Positions 1 to 6,321 of a stretch of DNA of 25,096 nucleotides are shown piece after piece. Within the stretch, counting starts at the first letter, position 1. Each line of letters opens with the position of its first letter. The notes under the pieces were generated by a model that ran no database searches, had not been told where the DNA came from, and worked only from the letters and a program-made list of their open reading frames with translations. Source of the stretch: Clostridia bacterium (GTDB taxonomy: Bacteria > Bacillota > Clostridia > Christensenellales > Borkfalkiaceae); the NCBI GenBank assembly GCA_900770185.1, contig CAAGJM010000034.1, positions 1-25,096 of the forward strand, given 5' to 3'. A program made the position numbers and the translations under genes.

Positions 1-59
1 ATGTTTTCTGTTGAGATAACCGTATCGTTATCCAAAATGCCTTTGTTTACTTCTTTCAT
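1..59 (-). CDS. 5' end of an unidentified protein (runs off the left edge)
   Basis: Read on the minus strand, an ATG at 57-59 opens a frame of 19 codons (MKEVNKGILDNDTVISTEN) that continues past base 1. A consensus ribosome binding site, GGAGGT (68-73), sits 8 nt before the ATG, so this is very probably a real start. The fragment is too short to assign a family. The gene is preceded by an unusual inverted-repeat leader at 72-276. Confidence 0.75.
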   Translation of the reverse strand, partial: MKEVNKGILDNDTVISTEN

Positions 60-71
60 TGTATTTTACCT

Positions 72-276
72 CCGATTTACTTCGCCTTTCGGCAAAAACG
101 GAAGTAGCACCGGGAAAAGATAGTCGGTTTTTACCTTATAGTTGGTTAAACGGAAGTCAACGAACAGCAAAAAATTTTACGTTATAATCGACAATTTCAA
201 AGTTCTCGGTAAAAATTTTTGCCGTTGACTTTCGCTTTTCACTGTGCTACAAACGTAGACGAAAGGCGATAAATCG
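72..276 (-). promoter_or_regulatory. Large inverted-repeat leader (candidate structured 5' RNA)
   Basis: Three nested complementary pairs fold this leader onto itself. The outer arms are 72-91 and 259-276 (CCGATTTA plus CGAAAGGCGA, one 2-nt bulge). The middle arms are GTAGCAC and GTGCTAC. The inner arms carry AGTCAACG plus a GCAAAAATTTTAC-like stretch and its complement. On the minus transcript the 3' outer arm also holds a GCC-GAAA-GGC minihairpin and runs directly into the GGAGG of the downstream gene, so closing the outer helix would cover part of the ribosome binding site. It matches no riboswitch class I know. I find no clear promoter inside it. Confidence 0.45.
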
Positions 277-292
277 GACGGCAAAACAGCAT

Positions 293-322
293 ATAAAAAC
301 CGAGTGTTTGAAACACTCGGTT
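293..322 (-). terminator. Intrinsic terminator (second, downstream of tRNA-Leu)
   Basis: The stem ACCGAGTG/CACTCGGT, with extra T-A pairs towards the loop, is followed on the minus strand by TTTTTATAT. This separates transcription coming from the tRNA-Leu side from the gene at the left edge. Confidence 0.7.
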
Positions 323-382
323 GAACGTTGAAATGCTATTTAACGTTTGATTTTTAATCCAAAATAATCTCTTGTATAAAAC

Positions 383-417
383 AAAACGAACTCAAGATTT
401 TTTCTCGGGTTCGTTTT
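383..417 (-). terminator. Intrinsic terminator of tRNA-Leu
   Basis: The long stem AAAACGAAC/GTTCGTTTT, with inner AGA/TCT pairs, is followed on the minus strand by GTTTTATAC. It begins about 10 nt after the encoded CCA of the tRNA. Confidence 0.65.
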
Positions 418-426
418 ATTCTTGTT

Positions 427-513
427 TGGTGCGGATGACAGGACTTGAACCTGCACGAAATTGCTTTCATAAGATCCTTAGTCTTATGCGTCTGCCAGTT
501 CCGCCACATCCGC
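427..513 (-). tRNA. tRNA-Leu, anticodon AAG
   Basis: The acceptor stem GCGGATG/CATCCGC is followed by an encoded ACCA end. The D-arm reads GGCGGAACTGGCAGAC. The anticodon stem TAAGA/TCTTA encloses the loop CTAAGGA, giving anticodon AAG. A long class II variable arm (GAAA-GCAA-TTTC) and the T-arm GCAGG-TTCAAGT-CCTGT complete an 87-nt leucine tRNA. A34 is unusual for a bacterial leucine tRNA; it would probably be deaminated to inosine by TadA to read CUU and CUC. Confidence 0.95.
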
Positions 514-533
514 GTGCTTTTTAAAGCATAAGT

Positions 534-562
534 ATTCTATCATAAATAAAATAAAATATCAA
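534..562 (-). promoter_or_regulatory. Sigma-A type promoter of tRNA-Leu
   Basis: On the minus strand TTGATA (557-562), a 17-nt spacer and TAGAAT (534-539) lie about 20 nt upstream of the mature tRNA 5' end. Confidence 0.75.
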
Positions 563-689
563 ACGAATTGACAGCGTTTTTTAAAGATTTTTTAATTTTT
601 TTTAGCACTGCCCCGACTTTTGCGCCAAACAAGCGCAATTTAACCTCAACACTTATAAATTGCGGCATTATTTACCGCTTTGCGTTAAT

Positions 690-1334
690 TCATAAAAGTT
701 GTTTGCGCTTCTCTTTTTCGGTAAGCGGCTTTGCGTCTTGCTTGCGCTCGCCCGCCATTTTGAACATTGCGTCTTTTTTTAAATCGTACGCACATTCGAC
801 CGTCTGCTTTTTAATCGAAAAATTAAGGGTATAATGCTTCACCCCGACAAAAATAAGCGTTTCGGCTGCGTCGATAACGTGGTCGATACCCGTATACAAA
901 ACCTTAGCTTTGCCGCGCGCGTCTTTAACGACCAAATCAAGGTTGCCGTGATAGACGTCTTCGGGCTTGTTGTCGCGCGCTTCGCGAAGTGCAGCTTCGT
1001 TTTCGCTTTTAATATGCGAGTACGGCAGGGTAATTATTACGCGGAATTTAGTCACGTCTTTTAGTTTATACGTTTCTTTACCGACTGTCACGGTCTTATC
1101 CGTCACGGTTAAAACGGTTCTGTTATCGGTCGGATAAGTTTTAAAAATCGACGGCAAAATTGCGAACGGAAGTATTAAAAACACCCCGAAAAACGCTATT
1201 ATATAGTAATTTTTGAACGCCACGAAAATTGAAATCATTCCGAGCATGGTGATTAAAAGCAATCCGCATAAAATAAGCGAATTGCGCTTCTTTTTTATAT
1301 TATATTCTAAATTCGCAATGTACTTTTTTTCCAT
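690..1334 (-). CDS. Two-helix membrane protein with a C-terminal beta-rich domain, function unknown
   Basis: This is a 214-aa protein. After a basic N-terminus (residues 1-18) two hydrophobic segments (about 19-40 and 44-62) form a helical hairpin, and a mostly cytoplasmic C-terminal region follows. Residues about 70-130 have alternating beta character (LTVTDKTVTVGKETYKL), reminiscent of bacterial PH-like domains; that is only an impression. The frame is open for 12 more codons upstream to 1370, but those codons overlap a perfect promoter, so the ATG at 1334 is preferred. No Shine-Dalgarno site precedes it and the -10 box ends 7 nt away, so the mRNA is probably leaderless. It lies downstream of the VanW gene but has its own promoter. 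Confidence 0.75.
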   Translation of the reverse strand: MEKKYIANLEYNIKKKRNSLILCGLLLITMLGMISIFVAFKNYYIIAFFGVFLILPFAILPSIFKTYPTDNRTVLTVTDKTVTVGKETYKLKDVTKFRVIITLPYSHIKSENEAALREARDNKPEDVYHGNLDLVVKDARGKAKVLYTGIDHVIDAAETLIFVGVKHYTLNFSIKKQTVECAYDLKKDAMFKMAGERKQDAKPLTEKEKRKQLL

Positions 1335-1341
1335 ACCGTAA

Positions 1342-1370
1342 AGTATAGAGTAAAAACGCCGAATTGTCAA
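1342..1370 (-). promoter_or_regulatory. Strong sigma-A promoter for a leaderless gene
   Basis: On the minus strand a perfect TTGACA (1365-1370), a 17-nt spacer and TATACT (1342-1347) are followed by 7 nt and then the ATG at 1334. The expected transcription start falls on or next to the start codon. Confidence 0.8.
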
Positions 1371-1403
1371 TCTATTCGGTCGCTATTTTATCACCGCCGC
1401 GTT

Positions 1404-2657
1404 CTACCCCGCATTTTCGCTTTCGCCGCTGCCGCCGGCAATATCGTCGATTTTAAAATACGCGTCTTTATTCGTCCCTATCGCGACGACCCTGCGGACG
1501 GGCTTATATTTATCGCGCCGAATTTTTTCGGTTTTAACGGTCTTGCCGCCCTCTATCGTCGAAACGTACCCCTCGCTTATAATTCCGTTTTTGGCATTCT
1601 GCTTAACGGTTTTTTGTCCGAACGGGAGAGTTTCGTCGTAAAAAATTTCGTCGGCGTCGGGTGATATCGTATTGACGATTTCGGATATGCGCACGTATTT
1701 TTTCGTTTGTTTTACACCGTAAAAAGTGAAGGTTATGCTTTTATCGTCAGCCCTTGCCGCAATAAATACAGGCGAATTATCCGTGTTTTTGAACTTTAAG
1801 TCGCAATAATCGGAACTGACCATTGCGTCGAAAGACGGCTCTACGTAACTTACCGCCAAGCTGTGGCTGTGCTGTTCGGTTATAGTCATCCCCGACAAAA
1901 TCGCGGCGTTATAAAGTGTCGTCGAAGCCTGACAAACGCCCCCGCCGACGCCGTCGACGAATCTTCCGTCGGTAATTATTTTTGCAGTTTTAAACCCGCG
2001 CGCCTCCGTCCTTGCGCCGACGGTTTTATTAAACGAAAACTCTCCGCCACCGCTTATAACCGTGCCGTTTATAAGCCGCGCCGCAAGGCGAATATTGTGC
2101 TTGCGGTTTATTGAAGAATTTTCAAAGCGCGTCGTAAACTCGGCGCGTTTTTCGGTTATTTTTTCAAGTTCGCCCGCATAAACTTCGGGGCGCAAAATCA
2201 CGGCTTGCGCCTCGACGCGCGCCGCCCCGCCGTTTAACGCAAAAGTTATATCTTCAAGCAGTTTTTCGCGATTTACGGAAACGCCGTTTTGTTCTTTGGT
2301 TATCCTGAATTTTTCGGTTTTGTCGGGCAAAAAAGTAAGCGTTGCGTTTACGGGTTTTTTAAGTGTGTCAAAGTATATTTTATCGACGATTTCTGCCGCA
2401 CACTTCAAATATCTTTTGCCGTTATAAACGCCTACTTCGCTCGCGGTAAACTCGTAAGTTTTGCCCATGGCGGTAACGGTAAAAATCGGCTCGTCGTAAA
2501 GTTCGTTTTTAATAACGTCTTTGCCGAAATTACCCGTTATTTCCGCACGGGCAGTATAGCGCGCGCACGTTTTAGCGCACGCGGGCATAAGTAAAACGAC
2601 GGCTGAAACAGCCGTCGCCAATTTAATTATAAGTCGTTTACAATTCTTAATCGGCAT
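1404..2657 (-). CDS. VanW family protein with peptidoglycan-binding-like N-domain
   Basis: This protein is probably exported or membrane-anchored and probably acts at the cell wall. From the ATG at 2657 (417 aa) it opens with a basic N-terminus and a hydrophobic segment ending in LMPAC, a weak lipobox or signal peptidase site. The middle region (VSVNREKLLEDITFALNGG...LRPEV) resembles the YoaR-type putative peptidoglycan-binding module. The VanW domain follows, with the landmarks SGGGEFSFN, DGVGGGVCQASTTLYNAA and HSHSLAVSYVEP. The C-terminus (KIRRDKYKPVRRVVAIGT) looks like a G5-type strand. VanW itself occurs in some vancomycin-resistance clusters, but its biochemical role is not settled, and nothing here suggests a resistance operon. 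A GTG at 2714 would add 19 residues; no good ribosome binding site is visible at either start. Confidence 0.85.
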   Translation of the reverse strand: MPIKNCKRLIIKLATAVSAVVLLMPACAKTCARYTARAEITGNFGKDVIKNELYDEPIFTVTAMGKTYEFTASEVGVYNGKRYLKCAAEIVDKIYFDTLKKPVNATLTFLPDKTEKFRITKEQNGVSVNREKLLEDITFALNGGAARVEAQAVILRPEVYAGELEKITEKRAEFTTRFENSSINRKHNIRLAARLINGTVISGGGEFSFNKTVGARTEARGFKTAKIITDGRFVDGVGGGVCQASTTLYNAAILSGMTITEQHSHSLAVSYVEPSFDAMVSSDYCDLKFKNTDNSPVFIAARADDKSITFTFYGVKQTKKYVRISEIVNTISPDADEIFYDETLPFGQKTVKQNAKNGIISEGYVSTIEGGKTVKTEKIRRDKYKPVRRVVAIGTNKDAYFKIDDIAGGSGESENAG

Positions 2658-2749
2658 ACCGAAAGTATGCGTAATACGCCCCGATATATGCGTTCGACGC
2701 GCGCCCGGCAACACAAAACTCTGAGCCGCATCCGCCCCGCTTCACAATA

Positions 2750-3409
2750 CTATATATAATCTTTCGAGATCACGGTTATTTCTTTTTTGTTTACTTTAAG
2801 TATGCCCCGGTCGTTAAGTTTTTTAAACTCGCGCATAAGCGCAGACCTATCCACGCACAAATATTGGGCAAAACTCGTGTACGACATGGGGAGGGTAAAA
2901 GTCGTAGTCCCAAGCGTTTTGACGGTAAGGCTTAAATAACTCATGATTTCATCGCAAATAGTTTTGTTCGAGAGAATTTCGACCCGCTGGGATAAAATTT
3001 TCGTCTTTGCTATTATTATCCGCATAAGGTTTTCAACCAAACGCGAGTGATAGGCGCAGGCTTTTGAGCACCGCTTGAAAACGTTCTCGAAATTTATAAA
3101 CATAACGGTGCACATATCGCGCGCAAACACGCTTATGCAGTTCGCGTCCGTCGCGGTGTATGCAAACGAATCGCTGAAAACGCCGTACTTTCCGATAGGT
3201 TCCAAAATCGTATAATTGCCGTCCCTGTCTAATTTTTTAACGTCTGCCACTCCGCTTACAAGCATGCCCAAAACGCCGCTTACGGAATTGTAAGGGCAAA
3301 TTTCTTCACCGGGAAGGAATTTATTTTCTTTGACGCATAAACACGGCAAAAGTTTTTTAAGCTCTTGCTCGCTTATGCCGTCAAATAACGGACAGTTGGC
3401 GTATTTCAT
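2750..3409 (-). CDS. Crp/Fnr-family transcription regulator
   Basis: This 219-aa protein has the order of Crp/Fnr regulators. The start (NCPLFDGISEQELKKLLPCL) is typical, and a cyclic-nucleotide-binding-type beta barrel occupies about residues 15-125. A dimerisation helix follows, then a winged helix (SFAQYLCVDRSALMREFKKLNDRGILKV) of the HTH_Crp_2 type. No Fnr-like N-terminal cysteine cluster is present, and the effector is not predictable. The frame stays open upstream to 3589, but a strong promoter lies within that extension and family alignment supports the ATG at 3409, although it has no clear Shine-Dalgarno site. This choice leaves about 130 nt of leader. It may be transcribed with the VanW gene, whose likely start is 92 nt downstream of its stop. 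Confidence 0.85.
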   Translation of the reverse strand: MKYANCPLFDGISEQELKKLLPCLCVKENKFLPGEEICPYNSVSGVLGMLVSGVADVKKLDRDGNYTILEPIGKYGVFSDSFAYTATDANCISVFARDMCTVMFINFENVFKRCSKACAYHSRLVENLMRIIIAKTKILSQRVEILSNKTICDEIMSYLSLTVKTLGTTTFTLPMSYTSFAQYLCVDRSALMREFKKLNDRGILKVNKKEITVISKDYI

Positions 3410-3547
3410 AATAATTTTGCGATTTTTAACAGCGGGTTTTGATTTGGTTTCCGCCGAATTTCCGGCTGGTTTCAACTTCGCCGACGTTTTTGGAGTTTTA
3501 TGCGTTTTAGGGCTGATTTTGTTGCAGTTGCCACAAAAATCGGTTAT

Positions 3548-3576
3548 ATTATAGCATATATATACCGAATTGTAAA
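3548..3576 (-). promoter_or_regulatory. Sigma-A promoter of the Crp/Fnr gene
   Basis: On the minus strand TTTACA (3571-3576), a 17-nt spacer and a perfect TATAAT (3548-3553). The predicted start near 3541 gives a leader of about 130 nt. Confidence 0.8.
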
Positions 3577-3701
3577 CCCCGTAAAGCAAATTTTAAACAA
3601 TTATTTACCTGCTTTTGCGGCGGCTTTTTATGATGCTGTTTTTCAAGGGTTTGCTACACTATTATAATTGACTATTTTTTAGCAAAATTAAGCGTTTTTG
3701 T

Positions 3702-3730
3702 TTGACAAATGCGTTTTTGTGATATATAAT
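3702..3730 (+). promoter_or_regulatory. Strong sigma-A promoter of tRNA-Arg
   Basis: A perfect TTGACA (3702-3707), a 17-nt spacer and a perfect TATAAT (3725-3730). The tRNA starts at 3833, so the precursor has a 5' leader of about 95 nt. It includes the small hairpin CGCTT/AAGCG and a palindrome (GCATATT-T-AATATGC) that overlaps the first tRNA bases. Confidence 0.85.
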
Positions 3731-3832
3731 TATAACGCTTTGTTGATAGAAGCGGTTTATGCGTTCGGTTGTGTTCTCGTTTCAACGCGTCACGGTCGCT
3801 CCGCTTTCAATGTAAAGCCGCATATTTAATAT

Positions 3833-3909
3833 GCACCATTAGCTCAATTGGATAGAGCGTTGGTCTACGGAACCAAAGGTTAGGGGTTCGAGTCCCTTAT
3901 GGTGCACCA
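3833..3909 (+). tRNA. tRNA-Arg, anticodon ACG
   Basis: The acceptor GCACCAT/ATGGTGC, discriminator A and encoded CCA give 77 nt. The anticodon stem TTGGT/ACCAA encloses the loop CTACGGA, anticodon ACG. The T-arm is AGGGG-TTCGAGT-CCCTT. This is the normal bacterial tRNA-Arg whose A34 is converted to inosine. Confidence 0.97.
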
Positions 3910-3911
3910 TG

Positions 3912-3949
3912 AAATAACGGATAGCCGCACGCTGTCCGTTATTTTATTA
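3912..3949 (+). terminator. Intrinsic terminator of tRNA-Arg
   Basis: The perfect arms AAATAACGGA/TCCGTTATTT extend inward by TAGC/GCTG around the loop CGCAC, and are followed by TATTAT. It starts 3 nt after the encoded CCA. Confidence 0.75.
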
Positions 3950-3958
3950 TGAATTGAA

Positions 3959-4012
3959 AAGGGACTCGAACGCCCCGTTAAAAAAACGGTACGGTGCACC
4001 GTTTTTAGGGGC
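3959..4012. repeat. tRNA-derived hairpin element beside tRNA-Arg
   Basis: AAGGGACTCGAAC (3959-3971) is a perfect 13-bp inverted copy of the tRNA-Arg T-arm (3886-3898). It runs straight into a hairpin: GCCCC (3972-3976) pairs with GGGGC (4008-4012), and AAAAACGGT pairs with ACCGTTTTT around a loop ending GGTGC. The loop and its flank also repeat the GGTGCACC of the tRNA 3' end. The following 150 bp (to about 4160) carry no gene that I can see. This may be a remnant attachment site or a tRNA-tail repeat family. Confidence 0.55.
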
Positions 4013-4176
4013 CGGCGTGATAGGGAGCGCAAACGAAAAGTTTAGACAAGTAGTTTTTACGGCGAGTGGGGAACGAGCCTATACGGCTTAAATGAGTGCG
4101 ATACGCTAAATAGCGACCGGAGCGAGTCCCGCCCTTGTTTACCCCGCTTTATTTAAAAAATAATACAAAAATATCG

Positions 4177-4881
4177 TTATTGCAAATTCAGCATTTTTCG
4201 CATTTCTTGTCCAATTTCATTAAAATATTCGTTTCCAAAGTGTTTCAACTCTTTACAACTGGGATAAATAGCATATACACCTTTTATTGTTATTAAATAC
4301 ACGTTATTAAAACTTAGTCCATATTTACTATAAACATCGCGATATATTTTAGTTATACATTGCGCAGTATCTTCCCCTCTTTCCCGCAAAGTGCTGTTTA
4401 CAATTAGATTTTTAGAACAACAAAAATCATAACGTCCATTCTTCAGTTTTTTTAATTTTTTCTCAATAATTGATATAAAATCACACCAAAAATTTTCACC
4501 CATTGTATACAATTTTTTGGGATACAAAGAGTACACCAATCCATTTTTGCGTTTTAAAAAACTATATTCATCAGGAACTATTTCTTTTGCTGCAAGTCTT
4601 TTTTTAATTTCATCTTCATCTCCGCCACACTCAGCCATTATTTTTATGCTGTCCATCCATTTAAAATCGCAGGTTAAATCGCAACGAACCAACTCATAAC
4701 CAATAGAATAATCTTCCGCATACAAATCCGGCAAACGTAAAGACGGGTCGTCCCCCAACATCAACTCTTTTCCGTATATGTATTTTTCTACAATTAGTCC
4801 GGAACACACTTCATTTCTTATTTCGTTAGCAAATTGTTTGTTTGAATGCAATTTTTTTTTATAATCTTCTGAAAATATCAT
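4177..4881 (-). CDS. AT-rich orphan protein of unknown function (possibly acquired)
   Basis: This 234-aa soluble protein has no signal peptide or membrane segment. I do not recognise the family. The stretch LRLPDLYAEDYSIGYELVRC has the loose PD...ExV spacing of PD-(D/E)xK nucleases, but no convincing lysine follows, so I make no assignment. It is rich in K, Y, C, N and I, and uses AT-ending codons far more than neighbouring genes, which favour GCG, GAC and CGC. It lies just beyond tRNA-Arg and its hairpin element, and before a long repeat-rich spacer, which fits horizontal acquisition at a tRNA-side spot. A TTG two codons upstream (4887) is possible. No Shine-Dalgarno site is visible; a TATACT box lies about 25 nt upstream. 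Confidence 0.7.
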   Translation of the reverse strand: MIFSEDYKKKLHSNKQFANEIRNEVCSGLIVEKYIYGKELMLGDDPSLRLPDLYAEDYSIGYELVRCDLTCDFKWMDSIKIMAECGGDEDEIKKRLAAKEIVPDEYSFLKRKNGLVYSLYPKKLYTMGENFWCDFISIIEKKLKKLKNGRYDFCCSKNLIVNSTLRERGEDTAQCITKIYRDVYSKYGLSFNNVYLITIKGVYAIYPSCKELKHFGNEYFNEIGQEMRKMLNLQ

Positions 4882-5043
4882 AATCAATCATTAAGGCAAC
4901 ACAGGTAGTATAGAGTCGTTAAAATTTCTTTTGTTATTAACGTTACCCTGTCCTATTTCAAGTTTGATATATTGTTATACGGTAAATTGTATATTAGTTC
5001 ATTTTAAAAATCAACCTAAATCACATATGTGGTTTAATTCTAT

Positions 5044-5091
5044 AAACGAAATAGCCCAACCCCAAAGTCAGGCTATTATATTATTTCGTTT
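5044..5091. repeat. Imperfect inverted repeat in the non-coding spacer
   Basis: AAACGAAATAGCC and its complement GGCTAT...TTCGTTT (interrupted by about 8 nt) can form a hairpin. It lies in the gene-free stretch 4882-5589, which otherwise holds AT-rich DNA and the repeats listed next. Confidence 0.4.
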
Positions 5092-5102
5092 GCACTATTA
5101 TA

Positions 5103-5140
5103 TAATTAATCATTAAACATTTAATTAATCATTAAACATT
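5103..5140. repeat. Tandem duplication of a 19-bp unit
   Basis: The 19-bp unit TAATTAATCATTAAACATT occurs twice in perfect tandem (5103-5121 and 5122-5140), in an AT-rich non-coding stretch. Confidence 0.85.
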
Positions 5141-5235
5141 ACCGCAGTATTCACAAGTTCTGTTTGCTTACTTATTTATTCAAGCACATACTTATAACAC
5201 CAAAAATCTCCGCTCTTACTTTCAACCACTGTATT

Positions 5236-5282
5236 CGCTTCCGCGAGATTTTTCGCTGACGCTCAGAATGACAGGGAATGGG
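5236..5282. repeat. Dispersed intergenic repeat, copy 1 (diverged)
   Basis: This begins CGCTTCCGCGAGATT and ends GAATGACAGGGAATGGGC. It matches copies 2 and 3 with a few changes in the middle. Confidence 0.75.
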
Positions 5283-5304
5283 CTTATATACTACACTTCG
5301 TTAG

Positions 5305-5332
5305 ACCCTTCGACAAGCTCAGGGTGACGGGG
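5305..5332. repeat. Short palindromic intergenic repeat
   Basis: ACCCTTCGACAAGCTCAGGG followed by TGACGGGG can fold through CCCT...AGGG. I know this kind of sequence as a common intergenic repeat in bacterial genomes; here it lies inside the repeat cluster. Confidence 0.5.
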
Positions 5333-5346
5333 TATTAACGTAAAAC

Positions 5347-5366
5347 GGCGGGAGCAAGCTCCCGCC
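5347..5366. repeat. GC-rich palindromic repeat (REP-like), copy 1
   Basis: GGCGGGAGC and GCTCCCGCC form a perfect 9-bp stem around AA, followed by CTAC. A relative with the same GGCGGG/CCCGCC core and CCTAC tail lies at 16316-16333. Confidence 0.7.
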
Positions 5367-5420
5367 CTACTTTGGGTTTACGGAATTTTTATAAAGTCCG
5401 CGCGTGTTCGCCTTCCTGTT

Positions 5421-5459
5421 CGCTTCCGCGAGATTCTTCGCCTACGGCTCGGAATGACA
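5421..5459. repeat. Dispersed intergenic repeat, copy 2
   Basis: This 39-bp sequence is identical to bases 5522-5560. It contains the small inverted pair GCC-TAC-GGC. Confidence 0.85.
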
Positions 5460-5521
5460 AAGCAAAAAGTATTTTTCAGCCTAAAACTTAGAGTGTATCG
5501 CAAAAAGCAAGCGACGCTTGC

Positions 5522-5570
5522 CGCTTCCGCGAGATTCTTCGCCTACGGCTCGGAATGACAGGGAATGGGC
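5522..5570. repeat. Dispersed intergenic repeat, copy 3
   Basis: The first 39 bp are identical to copy 2, and the GGGAATGGGC tail is shared with copy 1. It ends 20 bp before the stop codon of the SSB-like gene, so it may lie in that gene's 3' untranslated region. Confidence 0.85.
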
Positions 5571-5589
5571 GCAAAGTCGTAGAGGCGTA

Positions 5590-6276
5590 TCACACCGTTT
5601 CGCAGGCGTATTCCTGAATAAGGGGAAATTGTTCCGATAAGTCGAATTCTTCGACGTTATCGTACGCGGCGAGCTTTGAAACGGAAACCTCGTAAGCAGT
5701 CATAGTCCTTATATCCGTTTCGCTGAATTTTTTCTGATATTCGCGCGACTGGATGCGCCCCGATATCGCTATATGTTCGCCGACGGACAAATTTTTGACG
5801 AAGCGCGCGTTTCTGCCCCACGCAATGCAAGGGATATAGTCGCTTTTATTGTACGCGCGGTTGACCGCGATTAAAACGTCGGCTATTTCGCGGTTAAAAG
5901 GGGTTGTTCTATACACGGGCGGCTTGCAGATGTAGCCCGACAGCACTATGCTGTTGGGGTTTTTTGACTCGACGCCGTTTAAAATTTCCCGCACGAAGAC
6001 GGTAAGCATAAGTTTGCTTTTTCCATCCGCCTGCTTGTTGTAGCTTCTGAACTGACCGAGCGCGGAAAGCGTTGAGCCGACCTTTAAATTTTCGCTTTCG
6101 ATAAGCCTTTCGCTTATCGTTACGGGAATAACGTCGCTTTGACCGGAAAGCCGCTTGACGAGTACGAACATTTCGTAAAAGCCCTCGCCGTAGACCTCGT
6201 GCGAGAACTTCGCTTCGGTAACTATTTCGCCTTTAATATACACTTTGTTGTTTTGTTTTTCGTTAGTTTTGTACAT
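5590..6276 (-). CDS. SSB-like protein with two OB folds
   Basis: This 228-aa protein probably binds single-stranded DNA. It contains two successive SSB-type OB-fold regions, about residues 10-95 (KVYIKGEIVTEAKF...GSTLSALGQFRSY) and about 103-195 (NSIVLSGYICKPPVYR...ARFVKNLSVGEHIAISGRIQSREY). The second is the better SSB match. Classical SSB is about 150-180 aa with one OB fold and an acidic DDDIPF-type tail; that tail is absent, so this is more likely an accessory paralogue than the housekeeping SSB. The start is supported by GGAGA (6281-6285) 4 nt before the ATG. It follows the deacetylase gene by 45 bp on the same strand and is probably co-transcribed. Confidence 0.8.
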   Translation of the reverse strand: MYKTNEKQNNKVYIKGEIVTEAKFSHEVYGEGFYEMFVLVKRLSGQSDVIPVTISERLIESENLKVGSTLSALGQFRSYNKQADGKSKLMLTVFVREILNGVESKNPNSIVLSGYICKPPVYRTTPFNREIADVLIAVNRAYNKSDYIPCIAWGRNARFVKNLSVGEHIAISGRIQSREYQKKFSETDIRTMTAYEVSVSKLAAYDNVEEFDLSEQFPLIQEYACETV

Positions 6277-6321
6277 TTAATCTCCATTTTCGGCGCTAAG
6301 CCGAGTAATAACCAAGTGGTT

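Noticed and set aside
72..276. Interpretation as an integron attC site or T-box riboswitch
   Set aside because: No RYYYAAC/GTTRRRY core sites and no TGGTACCGCG-type antiterminator are present.
1335..1370. N-terminal extension of the 214-aa membrane protein to an upstream ATG
   Set aside because: The extension overlaps a TTGACA-17-TATACT promoter and would not be transcribed from it.
3452..3532. Possible 20-codon basic leader peptide (GTG start) in front of the Crp/Fnr gene
   Set aside because: It lies at the right place on the transcript but has no ribosome binding site and no attenuator structure that I can define; it is most likely chance.
4931..5116. 61-codon plus-strand open frame in the AT-rich spacer
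   Set aside because: It has no ribosome binding site, runs through an inverted repeat and part of the 19-bp tandem duplication, and its composition looks non-coding.
5103..5570. CRISPR array
   Set aside because: The repeats are irregularly spaced, of different families and without uniform spacers; no cas genes are present.
3910..5589. Search for an integrase or transposase explaining the tRNA-side region
   Set aside because: No frame with recombinase motifs exists there; only the orphan gene is coding.
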